Below, piece after piece: positions 13,892 to 22,140 of a stretch of 64,000 nucleotides of DNA. The position numbers were made by a program, and so were the translations under genes. The stretch is from an uncultured Clostridia bacterium. GTDB lineage: Bacteria > Bacillota > Clostridia > Christensenellales > Borkfalkiaceae. Under the pieces are notes generated by a model. It searched no databases and was not told the origin of the DNA. It saw only the letters and a program-made list of their open reading frames with translations. Positions within the stretch are counted from its first letter, which is position 1; every line of letters starts with the position of its first letter. The DNA lies in NCBI GenBank assembly GCA_934271255.1, contig CAKQQS010000009.1:1-64000 (forward strand), given 5' to 3'.

Positions 13892-14860
13892 ATGAAAAAG
13901 ATTTTATCGTTAATCGTAGTTTTTGCGTTATCGCTCGCGATACTTCCCGCGTGTTCGTCCGGCGGCAACGAAAAAAACGCATACAAAGTATACGCCCCCG
14001 ACGGCGCGCCCGCGCTTGCGCTCGGCAAACTTATCGCCGAGAACGAGCAGTTCGGCGAAGAAGTGTCTTACAATATCGTAACGGCTAACACTATCGGGCA
14101 GGAAATACTCAAAAACGCCGACGTCGGCATACTTCCCGTCAACGCCGCAAGCCTTTTGTTCGGCGACGGCTCGAAGTTTAAGGCGGTAGGAGTCGTTACG
14201 CACGGCAACTTGTATATCGCGTCGAAAGACGAAATCACGGGAATAGCCGACCTTAAAGGCAAAACCGTCGCGGTGGCGGGCAAAGGCAACTTTATGGACT
14301 TGACGTTAAGGCTCGTTTTAAAGAACAACGATATAGAAACGGACACCGACGCGGGCGTTAAGATAGAGTACTATTCCGCCGCGTCCGACATAATACCCGC
14401 AATGGTACAAGGCAAAGTTTCCGTCGCGTTGCTTCCCGAACCCGCCGTTTCGAGCGCGAAAGCAAACGCTAAAACGGGCATAACTTCCGTACTCGATTTG
14501 CAAAATATCTACGGCGGCGGATATCCGCAGGCGGTACTCGTAATGAGCCTTAAAACGCTTGAAAACAAAGCGTTCGTAACAGCGTTCGTAAACGCTTTAA
14601 ATGAAAACGGAACGTATCTTACCGTTAAAGAAAACGTCGACAAGGCGGTTGACGCCATAAACAAAAACATGACGGACAAAGGGCTTACCGCAAGCCTTGA
14701 CAAAACCAAAATGACGGTTGAAGTCGTTGCGAGAAGCAATATTCGTTTTTCGCCCGCAACTAGCGAAAAAGACAAAATAAACGCTTACGTATCGGGACTT
14801 AAAAGCATCAACCCCGAATCGGTAAAAGACCTTAGCGACGCGTTCTTTTATTTAGGGTAA
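13892..14860 (+). CDS. ABC transporter substrate-binding lipoprotein, NitT/TauT (NMT1-like) type
   Basis: The 322-residue protein is a lipoprotein (lipobox LPAC, Cys21) with the two-lobe fold of NMT1/SsuA-like binding proteins: YAPDGAPALALGKLI at the first strand, DVGILPVNAASLLFG, then LKGKTVAVAGKGNFMDLTLR and VALLPEPAVSSAK, both typical of the family. Relatives bind nitrate, taurine, aliphatic sulfonates, thiamine precursors or guanidine; I cannot pick the ligand. It leads a three-gene operon with a permease and an ATPase behind a structured leader that may sense the transported compound. Confidence 0.88.
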   Translation: MKKILSLIVVFALSLAILPACSSGGNEKNAYKVYAPDGAPALALGKLIAENEQFGEEVSYNIVTANTIGQEILKNADVGILPVNAASLLFGDGSKFKAVGVVTHGNLYIASKDEITGIADLKGKTVAVAGKGNFMDLTLRLVLKNNDIETDTDAGVKIEYYSAASDIIPAMVQGKVSVALLPEPAVSSAKANAKTGITSVLDLQNIYGGGYPQAVLVMSLKTLENKAFVTAFVNALNENGTYLTVKENVDKAVDAINKNMTDKGLTASLDKTKMTVEVVARSNIRFSPATSEKDKINAYVSGLKSINPESVKDLSDAFFYLG

Positions 14861-14966
14861 TAAACTTTTTTAACGAAGACTGCGACAGACGACGGTAAAA
14901 ACAAAAAACGCTTGACGACCGTTGGCGGAAAAAGGTAAAAACGGACGATTGAATCAAAGGTATAAA

Positions 14967-15737
14967 ATGAAAAAAAAGACGAGCCTTAATACGGTTTACA
15001 ATTTAATATTCCCCGTTGCGGTAATAATCGTGATTACGCTCGTTTGGGTAATCGCCGCGAAAACGGTAAACGAAGAGATAATCGTACCCGACGTAAAATC
15101 GACTTTTAAGGAAATGGGCAAACTGTTTGCAACGCCGAGTTTTTACGTCAATTTCGGGTATACGATTTTAAGGGTGTCGGCGTCCTTTTTAATATCGTTT
15201 ATATTTTCTTTGGGGCTTGCAATACTTTCGTACAAGTACGGTAACGCGAGCAGGGTGATAAAACCGCTCGTGGCGATAATCCGCGCCGTACCTACCGTCG
15301 CCGTTATATTGTGGTTCGTTTTGTGGCTCGACTCGTCGCTTTCGGCTATGCTCGTATCTATTCTCGTTATCTTTCCGAGTCTTTACGGGGAAATAGTCAA
15401 TTCTCTTAACGAAATTGACAAAGACGTGGTGGAAATGCTCACCGTCTACAAGGTCAAAAAAAGCAAAATACTTTTCAAGTTTTTATTGCCGACGATAATG
15501 CCTTCGCTACTGCTGTCTTCGGGCAGCGCAATATCGTTGAACTTAAAATTGATGGCTTCGGCGGAAGTTTTGAGTTCTACGGCCAAGTCGCTCGGCGAAA
15601 TGCTCAATTCGAGCAAAATATATTTCAATTCGGCTCGGCTTATGGCGTTGACGATAATAACCGTCGTTACCGCGTTGTTGTTTGAATTAGCCTTTTGGGC
15701 TGTTTCGCGTGCCGTATCGGGGAGATGGAAAAAATGA
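14967..15737 (+). CDS. ABC transporter permease, NitT/TauT type
   Basis: The 256-residue protein has about six membrane segments and the EAA cytoplasmic loop of BPD permeases (DKDVVEMLTVYKVKKSKILF followed by KFLLPTIMPSLL). I place the start at ATG 14967, after AAAGG, rather than at the in-frame ATG 45 bases earlier, which would add a non-hydrophobic 15-residue stretch. The last bases overlap the ATPase start (ATGA at 15734). Confidence 0.88.
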   Translation: MKKKTSLNTVYNLIFPVAVIIVITLVWVIAAKTVNEEIIVPDVKSTFKEMGKLFATPSFYVNFGYTILRVSASFLISFIFSLGLAILSYKYGNASRVIKPLVAIIRAVPTVAVILWFVLWLDSSLSAMLVSILVIFPSLYGEIVNSLNEIDKDVVEMLTVYKVKKSKILFKFLLPTIMPSLLLSSGSAISLNLKLMASAEVLSSTAKSLGEMLNSSKIYFNSARLMALTIITVVTALLFELAFWAVSRAVSGRWKK

Positions 15738-16375
15738 AAATAGAAAACTTAACGAAATATTACGGCGATAAAAAAATATACGACGGGTTTAATCTGGAAA
15801 TACAAGACGGCGAAGTCGTCGGGCTTTTAGGCAGGAGCGGTTCGGGAAAAACGACCTTGCTCAACGTGTTGGCGGGGCTTACCGACTACGAAGGAAAAAT
15901 CAGCGGGGTAGACGGCGTTTCGTTCGTTTTTCAGAACGACAGACTCGTTCCTAATCTTACCGTAAGAGAAAACGTAAAACTCGTATCGCCCCGAGCGGAC
16001 GTAGACGCGCTTTTAAAAAAGGCAGGACTCGAACGGGACGGGGACTCGTACCCGAAAGAATTATCGGGCGGTATGGCGAGAAGAGTCGCCTTAATCAGAG
16101 CCTTTTCGTTTGACGGCGGACTTATGTTGCTTGACGAGCCTTTCAGAAATCTGGACGTGGCTTTACGACTCGGCATGGGCAAGATGTTCAAAGACCTTTT
16201 GGACGGGGACGGAAGAACGTGCATATTCGTAACTCACGACATCGAAGAAGCGCTTACTTTAACGCAAAGAATCATTATAATCGAGCAGGGTGAAATTATT
16301 TACGACAAGAAAGTCGAAGACGCCGGGAAAATGCACGAGGAAATAAAAGAAATAATGTTCAAACTGTATGAATAA
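15734..16375 (+). CDS. ABC transporter ATP-binding protein, NitT/TauT type
   Basis: The 213-residue ATPase has Walker A GRSGSGKTT, a Q-loop at FVFQNDRLVPNLTV, the signature LSGGMARR, Walker B LMLLDEP and the H-loop THDIEE. It is a little shorter than usual (about 240-260). The start is ATG 15734, overlapping the permease stop, with GGGAG nine bases upstream; the longer in-frame start would lie inside the permease with no ribosome binding site. It energises import of the ligand bound by the upstream lipoprotein. Confidence 0.92.
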   Translation: MKIENLTKYYGDKKIYDGFNLEIQDGEVVGLLGRSGSGKTTLLNVLAGLTDYEGKISGVDGVSFVFQNDRLVPNLTVRENVKLVSPRADVDALLKKAGLERDGDSYPKELSGGMARRVALIRAFSFDGGLMLLDEPFRNLDVALRLGMGKMFKDLLDGDGRTCIFVTHDIEEALTLTQRIIIIEQGEIIYDKKVEDAGKMHEEIKEIMFKLYE

Positions 16376-16378
16376 ACG

Positions 16379-16407
16379 TTGCAAATAAAAATTATAAATG
16401 GTATAAT
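16379..16407 (+). promoter_or_regulatory. Promoter of galT-galK-galE
   Basis: TTGCAA (16379-16384), 17 bp and TATAAT (16402-16407) predict a transcription start near 16414, inside the stem of the hairpin that follows. Confidence 0.8.
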
Positions 16408-16443
16408 ATGAACGAAAAAACGCTTTCGTTCATATTTTTTATA
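16407..16443 (+). terminator. Terminator of the ABC operon overlapping the galT promoter
   Basis: TATGAACGAAA/TTTCGTTCATA (11 bp) is followed by TTTTTT. Transcripts from the ABC operon can form the whole stem; those starting at the galT promoter lack its first bases. Confidence 0.75.
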
Positions 16444-16453
16444 GGAGTGCAAG

Positions 16454-17917
16454 ATGGAAAGAGTTTATACAGCGATAGACAAACTTATAAGTTATGCCGA
16501 GAGAAATCTCATGCTTGACGAAAGAAACGCCGATTACGTCAAAAACAGCGTTTTCGGAATCTTCGGGCTCGACTCGTACGGGCTTGACAAAAAAGACTAC
16601 GACGAAGATAATTTAGACGTTTTGTTGTCCGGATTGTCCGACGCGCTTTTAGAGAATAAACTCGTTGAAGACTACGATTTGCCCGCCGTTTTAGACAGGG
16701 TAATGGGCGCGCTTTCAAAACAGCCCAAAGAAATAGAAGACAAGTTTTACGAAATAGAAAAAACGCAAGGATCGAAACAAGCGACGGAATGGTTTTACGA
16801 TTATTCCGTAAAAAACGATTACGTCAAAAAAAGCAAACTCGACAAGAATCCAAGATTCGAAGTCGGCGATTTGGTAATTACCATAAACAAAGCGAAACCC
16901 GAGTTCAGGGACTCCAAAAAAGCGGCTAGCGGAAACGCCACGAAAGGCGGGTACCCCAAATGTACCATTTGCCACGAAAACGAAGGTTTTTATGGCAGAC
17001 AAAAATGTACGTTGCGTACGATAAACGTAACGCTCGACGGTCAAAAATGGTTTTGGCAATTTTCCCCGTACGGTTACTTTTATCAACACGGTATCGCGGT
17101 AAACTACGAACATATACCTATGCACGTCGATAAATCGGCGTTCGTAAGACTTATGGATTTCGTCGACAGATTTCCGCATTACTTTATAGGCTGTAACGCC
17201 GCTTTGCCGAGAATAGGCGGAAGCGTGCTTGCTCACGACCACTATCAGGGGGGCGGAGAGATTCTCCCCATGCACAAAGCGAAAGCGTACAAGACTTTTA
17301 ATATAGCGGGCGTCGACGACGCCGTAATCGAAGTAGTCGAATGGTACGGCAGCGTTGTAAGAGTCGTTTCAAAGAACAAAAAGTCGATAGTCGACGTAAG
17401 CGAAAAGATACGCGAAGCGTGGATAGATTACCGTAACGAAGAACTCGGAATTATCAATAAAGACAAAGAAGGCGTTCACCACGCGTTGTCGCCCACCGTC
17501 GTTAAAACGGACAGGGGGTACGAGATGAGTTTGATTCTCCGTTCCAACATAACGAGCGAAGAATATCCCGACGGCGTGTTCCACGCTCACCCCGAGTTCC
17601 ATATAATCAAAAAAGAAAGCATAGGTCTTATCGAAGCGCAAGGCTTGTTCATTTTGCCGGGCAGACTCGAAGAACAACTCGAACGCGTTAAAGAAAATAT
17701 AATAAACGGCGAACCGTTAAGCGACGATTTGTCGGACTTTAAAATGGTATACGACGAAACGGTCGCGTTGGTAAGCGGCGATTTTTGTAAAGAGAACGTC
17801 GACGACGCAATGAGAAAAGAACTCGCTTCGGTATGTTCGAGAATACTCGACAACACGGCGGTGTTTAAGGACAAAGAACTGCTCGTCGATTTCCTTAAAG
17901 GGGCAAAAATTATATGA
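16454..17917 (+). CDS. galT: Galactose-1-phosphate uridylyltransferase, class II
   Basis: The 487-residue length and the sequence (FGIFGLDSYGLDKKDYDEDN, KCTICHENEGFYGR, PHYFIGCNAALPRIGGSVLA and the adjoining HDHYQGG) identify the long Firmicutes-type GalT, not the 350-residue E. coli type. It exchanges UMP between UDP-glucose and galactose-1-phosphate in the Leloir pathway. AGGAG precedes the ATG. Its stop overlaps the galK start, and galE follows. Confidence 0.95.
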   Translation: MERVYTAIDKLISYAERNLMLDERNADYVKNSVFGIFGLDSYGLDKKDYDEDNLDVLLSGLSDALLENKLVEDYDLPAVLDRVMGALSKQPKEIEDKFYEIEKTQGSKQATEWFYDYSVKNDYVKKSKLDKNPRFEVGDLVITINKAKPEFRDSKKAASGNATKGGYPKCTICHENEGFYGRQKCTLRTINVTLDGQKWFWQFSPYGYFYQHGIAVNYEHIPMHVDKSAFVRLMDFVDRFPHYFIGCNAALPRIGGSVLAHDHYQGGGEILPMHKAKAYKTFNIAGVDDAVIEVVEWYGSVVRVVSKNKKSIVDVSEKIREAWIDYRNEELGIINKDKEGVHHALSPTVVKTDRGYEMSLILRSNITSEEYPDGVFHAHPEFHIIKKESIGLIEAQGLFILPGRLEEQLERVKENIINGEPLSDDLSDFKMVYDETVALVSGDFCKENVDDAMRKELASVCSRILDNTAVFKDKELLVDFLKGAKII

Positions 17918-19038
17918 TAAACGAGAAAGACTACGATTTTAAAGTCAGCGCGGCAGGCAGAGTAAACATAATAGGCGAACACGTCGATTATTGCGGGGGT
18001 AAGGTTTTTCCCGCGGCGTTGTCCGTTAAAAACACCGTTTATATCAAAGCGAACGGCACGAACGAAATTAACCTTTCCTGGACGACGTTAAAAGACAAAG
18101 TTACGCTCGACGTAACTCGGCTCGAAGATTATAAAGACTTAAAATACGGCAACTATCAGGCGGGCGCGCTTTTGATGATGAAAAACGCGGGGCATAAAGT
18201 CGTCGGTTGCGATATGGTACAGGATTGCACCGTGCCTTTCGGAAGCGGACTTTCTTCGTCGGCGGCGATAGAAGTGTCTACTATTGCGAGCATGCTGACG
18301 TTGACGGGCGAAAAAATAGACAAAAAAGAAGTCGCGTTGCTCGCTCAGAAAGCGGAAAGAGAATACGCGGGGGTAAACTGCGGAATAATGGACCAGTTCG
18401 CTTCGGCAAACGGCAGAGAAAACACCGCGATGCTCCTTAACTGTAAAACGCTCGAATGCGAATTCGTACCTTTTGATTTGAAAGAATATTCGCTCGTTAT
18501 AATAAATTGCAACAAACCGCATAATTTGGTTGAGAGCAAGTATAACGAAAGAAGAGAAGAAACGGAAGCGGCTTTAAAAGCGTTACGGCAAAAACTCGAC
18601 GTAACGTGTCTTGCGGACGTAACGCCGGACGAGTTTGAAAAATATTCCTACCTTTTGCAAGGCAAAGTTTTGCGTAGGGCAAAACACGTCGTTTACGAAT
18701 GTAAAAGAGTGGAAGACGCCGCCGTTTGCATGAAAAACGGAGACGTAACGGGGCTCGGAGAATTGCTCAGACAATCCCACGAATCGTTGCGGGACTTGTA
18801 TGAAGTTACGGGCAAAGAACTCGACGCGTTGTACGACGCCGCCGTAACGACGGACGGGTGCGTAGGTTCTCGTATGACGGGCGCGGGATTCGGCGGTTGC
18901 ACCGTTTCGATAGTAAAAACGGACAAGGCGGAAAACTTTAAAAAAGAAGTTCTGAAAAAATATAAAGACGAAATCGGTTACGACGCAACGTGTTACGATT
19001 GCGGAGTAAAAGACGGAATAATAGTAGAAAAATTATAG
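17914..19038 (+). CDS. galK: Galactokinase
   Basis: The 374-residue GHMP kinase has the galactokinase signature [15 protein letters not shown] near the N-terminus, the phosphate-binding [15 protein letters not shown] and the C-terminal [19 protein letters not shown] supplies the catalytic aspartate region. It phosphorylates galactose at C1. It overlaps galT by four bases (ATGA) and precedes galE by 11 bases, so the three are translated together. Confidence 0.96.
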   Translation: MINEKDYDFKVSAAGRVNIIGEHVDYCGGKVFPAALSVKNTVYIKANGTNEINLSWTTLKDKVTLDVTRLEDYKDLKYGNYQAGALLMMKNAGHKVVGCDMVQDCTVPFGSGLSSSAAIEVSTIASMLTLTGEKIDKKEVALLAQKAEREYAGVNCGIMDQFASANGRENTAMLLNCKTLECEFVPFDLKEYSLVIINCNKPHNLVESKYNERREETEAALKALRQKLDVTCLADVTPDEFEKYSYLLQGKVLRRAKHVVYECKRVEDAAVCMKNGDVTGLGELLRQSHESLRDLYEVTGKELDALYDAAVTTDGCVGSRMTGAGFGGCTVSIVKTDKAENFKKEVLKKYKDEIGYDATCYDCGVKDGIIVEKL

Positions 19039-19049
19039 GAGAAAACATT

Positions 19050-20063
19050 ATGAACATTTTAGTTACGGGCGGCGCGGGTTATATAGGCTCGCATACGGTA
19101 GTAGAGTTATTGAACAACGGACATAACGTAGTGGTTATCGACAACTTTTCAAACTCGTCGGCTGAAAGTATAAAAAGAGTAGAAAAAATCACGGGCAAAT
19201 CGGTAACGCTTTACGAAGGGGACGTCAGGGACGGCGACCTTTTGGCGAAGATTTTCGCAAGCGTTAAAATCGATTACGTTTTGCATTTCGCGGGGCTTAA
19301 AGCAGTCGGCGAATCTTGTAAAATGCCCTTAGAGTATTACGACAACAACCTGAACGGCACTTTGGTGTTAGTCAACGAAATGAGAAAAGCGGGGGTAAAG
19401 AAGTTGGTATTCTCTTCTTCCGCAACCGTTTACGGTACTCCCGAAACGCTTCCTTTGACGGAAGACTGCCCCACGGGCGGTACGACAAACCCTTACGGCA
19501 CGAGTAAATATTTTCAGGAAATAATGCTCCAAGACTTGTATAAAGCGGACGACGAATGGACGATAGTTCTTCTTCGTTACTTTAACCCCGTAGGCGCGCA
19601 CGAAAGCGGGCTTATCGGCGAAGATCCCAAAGGCATACCCAACAACTTAACGCCGTACATCGCGAAAGTCGCTATCGGCGAACTCGAAAAGGTTCACGTT
19701 TTCGGTAACGACTATCCCACCAAAGACGGTACGGGCGTAAGGGATTACATTCACGTCGTCGATTTGGCGAAAGGACACGTCGTCGCGGTAGAAAAGATAA
19801 AGAACAAAGGCGTATACGTTTACAATCTCGGCACGGGTAACGGTTACAGCGTTCTGGAAGTAATAAAAGCGTTCGAGAAAGCGACGGGCAAAACTCTTCC
19901 TTACGTTATCGACGGCAGAAGAGACGGGGACATCGCGGAATGTTACGCGGACGCTAGCAAAGCGAAAAGAGAACTCGGCTGGACGGCGGAACTCGGCATC
20001 GACGAAATGTGCGCGAGCGCGTGGAAATGGCAAACGATGAACCCGAAAGGTTACAGAAAATAA
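19050..20063 (+). CDS. galE: UDP-glucose 4-epimerase
   Basis: The 337-residue SDR enzyme has the NAD-binding [10 protein letters not shown], the SSSATVYG strand with its catalytic Ser/Thr and the YxxxK pair in YGTSKYF, and the epimerase-typical [11 protein letters not shown] and [10 protein letters not shown]. It interconverts UDP-galactose and UDP-glucose and closes the Leloir pathway. The start is ATG 19050 after AGGAGAAAAC; an upstream in-frame start at 18990 lies inside galK and is not credible. Confidence 0.96.
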   Translation: MNILVTGGAGYIGSHTVVELLNNGHNVVVIDNFSNSSAESIKRVEKITGKSVTLYEGDVRDGDLLAKIFASVKIDYVLHFAGLKAVGESCKMPLEYYDNNLNGTLVLVNEMRKAGVKKLVFSSSATVYGTPETLPLTEDCPTGGTTNPYGTSKYFQEIMLQDLYKADDEWTIVLLRYFNPVGAHESGLIGEDPKGIPNNLTPYIAKVAIGELEKVHVFGNDYPTKDGTGVRDYIHVVDLAKGHVVAVEKIKNKGVYVYNLGTGNGYSVLEVIKAFEKATGKTLPYVIDGRRDGDIAECYADASKAKRELGWTAELGIDEMCASAWKWQTMNPKGYRK

Positions 20064-20071
20064 AAATATTG

Positions 20072-20100
20072 TAATATTTTGTCGAAAAATCGCATAAATT
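20072..20100 (+). promoter_or_regulatory. Putative SigmaE-dependent promoter of spoIIID
   Basis: TAATATT (20072-20078), a 14-bp spacer and CATAAATT (20093-20100) fit the Bacillus SigmaE consensus KMATATT-N14-CATACAMT, fully at -35 and six of eight at -10. SpoIIID is a classic SigmaE target. Confidence 0.65.
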
Positions 20101-20136
20101 AAACTACCGACGTTTCCGTCGGGCAGGGGGTAATTT

Positions 20137-20406
20137 ATGCGGGAATATATAATCGAACGAGCGATCGGCGAAGGCGAATACATAGCGAAAACGGGCTCGA
20201 CGGTAAGAGCCGCGGCTAAAAAGTTCAATTCGTCCAAGTCGACGGTACATAAAGACGTTACGGTTATTTTACGGAAAATCGACGTCGAACTTTACTATCG
20301 CGTAAAGGCGAAACTCGAACGTAATTTAAACGAAAGACACATTCGCGGCGGAAACGCCACCAGAGAAAAATATTTACATTTAAGAAAAGAAGAAGGGGCG
20401 GAATAG
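20137..20406 (+). CDS. spoIIID: Stage III sporulation transcriptional regulator SpoIIID
   Basis: The 89-residue protein aligns over its whole length with SpoIIID: an N-terminal YIIERAIGEGEYIAKTGSTV, the helix-turn-helix RAAAKKFNSSKSTVHKDV and the basic C-terminal helix with HIRGGNATREKY, the second DNA contact. It tunes mother-cell gene expression between SigmaE and SigmaK. AGGGGG precedes the ATG. The gene lies behind a SigmaE-like promoter and ends in a terminator whose stem includes the stop codon. Confidence 0.95.
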   Translation: MREYIIERAIGEGEYIAKTGSTVRAAAKKFNSSKSTVHKDVTVILRKIDVELYYRVKAKLERNLNERHIRGGNATREKYLHLRKEEGAE

Positions 20407-20424
20407 TAATTCCGCCTTTTTTCG
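20397..20424 (+). terminator. Terminator of spoIIID
   Basis: GGCGGAAT/ATTCCGCC (8 bp) is followed by six Ts; the stop codon lies at the top of the hairpin. Confidence 0.85.
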
Positions 20425-20433
20425 TTTTTTTAA

Positions 20434-20462
20434 TTGTAATTTTATTCGTTTTGTGTTACAAT
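20434..20462 (+). promoter_or_regulatory. Promoter of the mrnC-to-VOC operon
   Basis: TTGTAA (20434-20439), 17 bp and TACAAT (20457-20462) precede the mrnC start by 34 bases. Confidence 0.7.
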
Positions 20463-20495
20463 TACAATGTATTGTTTTATTCGGGTGATTTCAGA

Positions 20496-20894
20496 ATGTT
20501 TATATCGAAAATCGGCGAGCAGGACGCTTTGAAAATGAGTTCCGTTACTTTGGCGTTTATAGGCGACGCCGTGTACACTTTGTACGTAAGGGAAAGGCTT
20601 TCGTTACAAGGCGACTATAAAGCGTCGGAACTTAATAAAATGACGACTTCGTACGTCAGAGCGACCGCTCAGGCGGACAAGATAACTGCGCTTCTCGATT
20701 CGCTTACGGAAAACGAAAGTTACGTTTATAAAAGGGCGAGAAACGCGCATAAACCGAGCAGGGCTAAAAGCGCAAGCGTGTCGCAGTACAATAAAAGCAC
20801 GGGGTTTGAAGCGCTCGTCGGATTTTTGTATCTTACGGGGCAGGACGACAGGTTGAAAACTATTCTGAACTTTGGTGAAGAGAATGAAAATTGA
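20496..20894 (+). CDS. mrnC: Mini-ribonuclease III
   Basis: The 132-residue protein is an RNase III catalytic domain without the double-stranded RNA-binding domain: LAFIGDAVYTLYVRERL holds the conserved Asp, then KPSRAKSASVSQYNKSTGFE and ALVGFLYLTGQ give the signature of Mini-III, which trims 23S rRNA precursors. I use ATG 20496, with GGGTGA upstream; the longer frame begins inside the promoter. Its 3' end overlaps rlmB. In many Clostridia cysS precedes it; it does not here. Confidence 0.92.
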   Translation: MFISKIGEQDALKMSSVTLAFIGDAVYTLYVRERLSLQGDYKASELNKMTTSYVRATAQADKITALLDSLTENESYVYKRARNAHKPSRAKSASVSQYNKSTGFEALVGFLYLTGQDDRLKTILNFGEENEN

Positions 20895-21606
20895 AGGAAG
20901 AAACGCCGTAGCCGAGTTGGTAAAAAAATCGGCGAAGATAGAAAAAATATATATCGAAACGGGACTGAATAACCCCGAATCCAAAAGACTCGTCGAAGAG
21001 ATAAAAAACAGGGGCGTAAGAGTACAATTCTTGCCTAAAACGGCAATGGACAAAGAGAGCGAAACTCACCGCCACCAAGGTTTTATAGCGGTAACGGAAG
21101 ATTATAAATACGTCGATTTGGATGACGTTATCGACGGAGCGAAAGACAAAGACGGTCTTATCGTCGCGCTCGACGGTATTTCCGATCCGCACAATCTCGG
21201 GTCTATAATAAGAGTGCTGGAATGCGCGGGCGCGGACGGGCTTATCATAACGAAAGACAGGTGTTGTCCCGTAAACGAAACGGTTATAAGAGTAAGCGAA
21301 GGCGGTACGAGTTACGTCAAGATAGCGAGAGTAACGAACCTTACCGTCGCGTTGAACAAACTTAAAGACAACGGGTACTGGATAACGGGCGCGGAAATCG
21401 GCGGGGAAAACTTGTACGACGCGGATTTGACGGGTAAAACGGTTATCGTAATCGGCGGGGAAGATACGGGCATAAGAAGACTTACGAAAGACACTTGCGA
21501 CAGAATCGTAACCATACCCATGCAAGGGAAAGTCAATTCGCTCAACGCGTCGGTTGCGTGCGCGGTGGTTGTGTTCGAAGCGCAAAGACAAAGAAGGGGA
21601 AAATGA
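20884..21606 (+). CDS. rlmB: 23S rRNA (guanosine-2'-O)-methyltransferase, RlmB family
   Basis: The 240-residue SpoU-family enzyme has an N-terminal substrate-binding domain (IEGRNAVAELVKKS, HQGFIAV) and the knotted SPOUT domain with motifs DGISDPHNLGSIIRVLECAG, VIGGEDTGI and IPMQGKVNSLNASVA. It 2'-O-methylates a guanosine of 23S rRNA. The start at 20884 follows GGTGAAGAG and overlaps the end of mrnC. The TGA overlaps the sigH start. Confidence 0.93.
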   Translation: MKIEGRNAVAELVKKSAKIEKIYIETGLNNPESKRLVEEIKNRGVRVQFLPKTAMDKESETHRHQGFIAVTEDYKYVDLDDVIDGAKDKDGLIVALDGISDPHNLGSIIRVLECAGADGLIITKDRCCPVNETVIRVSEGGTSYVKIARVTNLTVALNKLKDNGYWITGAEIGGENLYDADLTGKTVIVIGGEDTGIRRLTKDTCDRIVTIPMQGKVNSLNASVACAVVVFEAQRQRRGK

Positions 21607-22139
21607 TAAACAAGACGGACGAAGAACTCGTAAAACTGTATAAAGAAGGGAACGAACAGGCGTTTTACGCGTTGCAGCAAAGGTATAAGAAGTATATCGA
21701 ACATATCGTTCATACTTACTACATAGTGGATATGGATTGCGACGACGTGCGTCAATACGCCACAATCGGGCTGTTGAACGCGACGCAAGGATTTTCGGGC
21801 GATAACGCTTTTTTGCCGTACGCGCACAACTGTATAAAAAACGCGGTGATAAGCGAGATAAGAAAGAGCAACGCGGACAAAAGAAAAGTTTGTTTTATCG
21901 ATATGATTTATTCGACTTACGTCGATCCGCTTGGTAACGTGGTCGATAAAGACGACGCGGAACGGGTGAAAAAGTTTATAGAAGAAGGGTGTTCCGAAAA
22001 AGAAAAGGAAATAATAAACTTGTTTATCGAAGACCATTCGATTAAAGAAATCGCGGAAAAAGTGAACGTAGATGAAAAAGCCGTAGACAACGCAATTCAG
22101 AGAGTAAAGAAAAAAATAAAAGCCGGATTAGGAGATTGA
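21603..22139 (+). CDS. sigH: RNA polymerase sigma factor SigH-like (Sigma-70 family)
   Basis: The 178-residue protein has region 2 (EGNEQAFYALQQRYKKYIEH, with YATIGLLNATQGFSGDNAF further on) and region 4 helix-turn-helix (HSIKEIAEKVNVDEKAVDNA). Its place after rlmB matches the sigH position in Bacillus and Clostridia, although the yacP/NYN gene often between them is missing. SigmaH drives early-stationary and sporulation genes. The start is ATG 21603 in an ATGA overlap. Orthology to SigH is inferred from synteny as well as sequence. Confidence 0.85.
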   Translation: MINKTDEELVKLYKEGNEQAFYALQQRYKKYIEHIVHTYYIVDMDCDDVRQYATIGLLNATQGFSGDNAFLPYAHNCIKNAVISEIRKSNADKRKVCFIDMIYSTYVDPLGNVVDKDDAERVKKFIEEGCSEKEKEIINLFIEDHSIKEIAEKVNVDEKAVDNAIQRVKKKIKAGLGD

Positions 22140-22140
22140 G

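Noticed and set aside
18990..19049. Longer galE start inside galK
   Set aside because: The extra 20 residues are basic and unlike the family; AGGAG is correctly spaced before ATG 19050.
20860..22037. Overlapping minus-strand frames of 241 and 301 codons across rlmB and sigH
   Set aside because: They are antisense shadows of well-supported genes.
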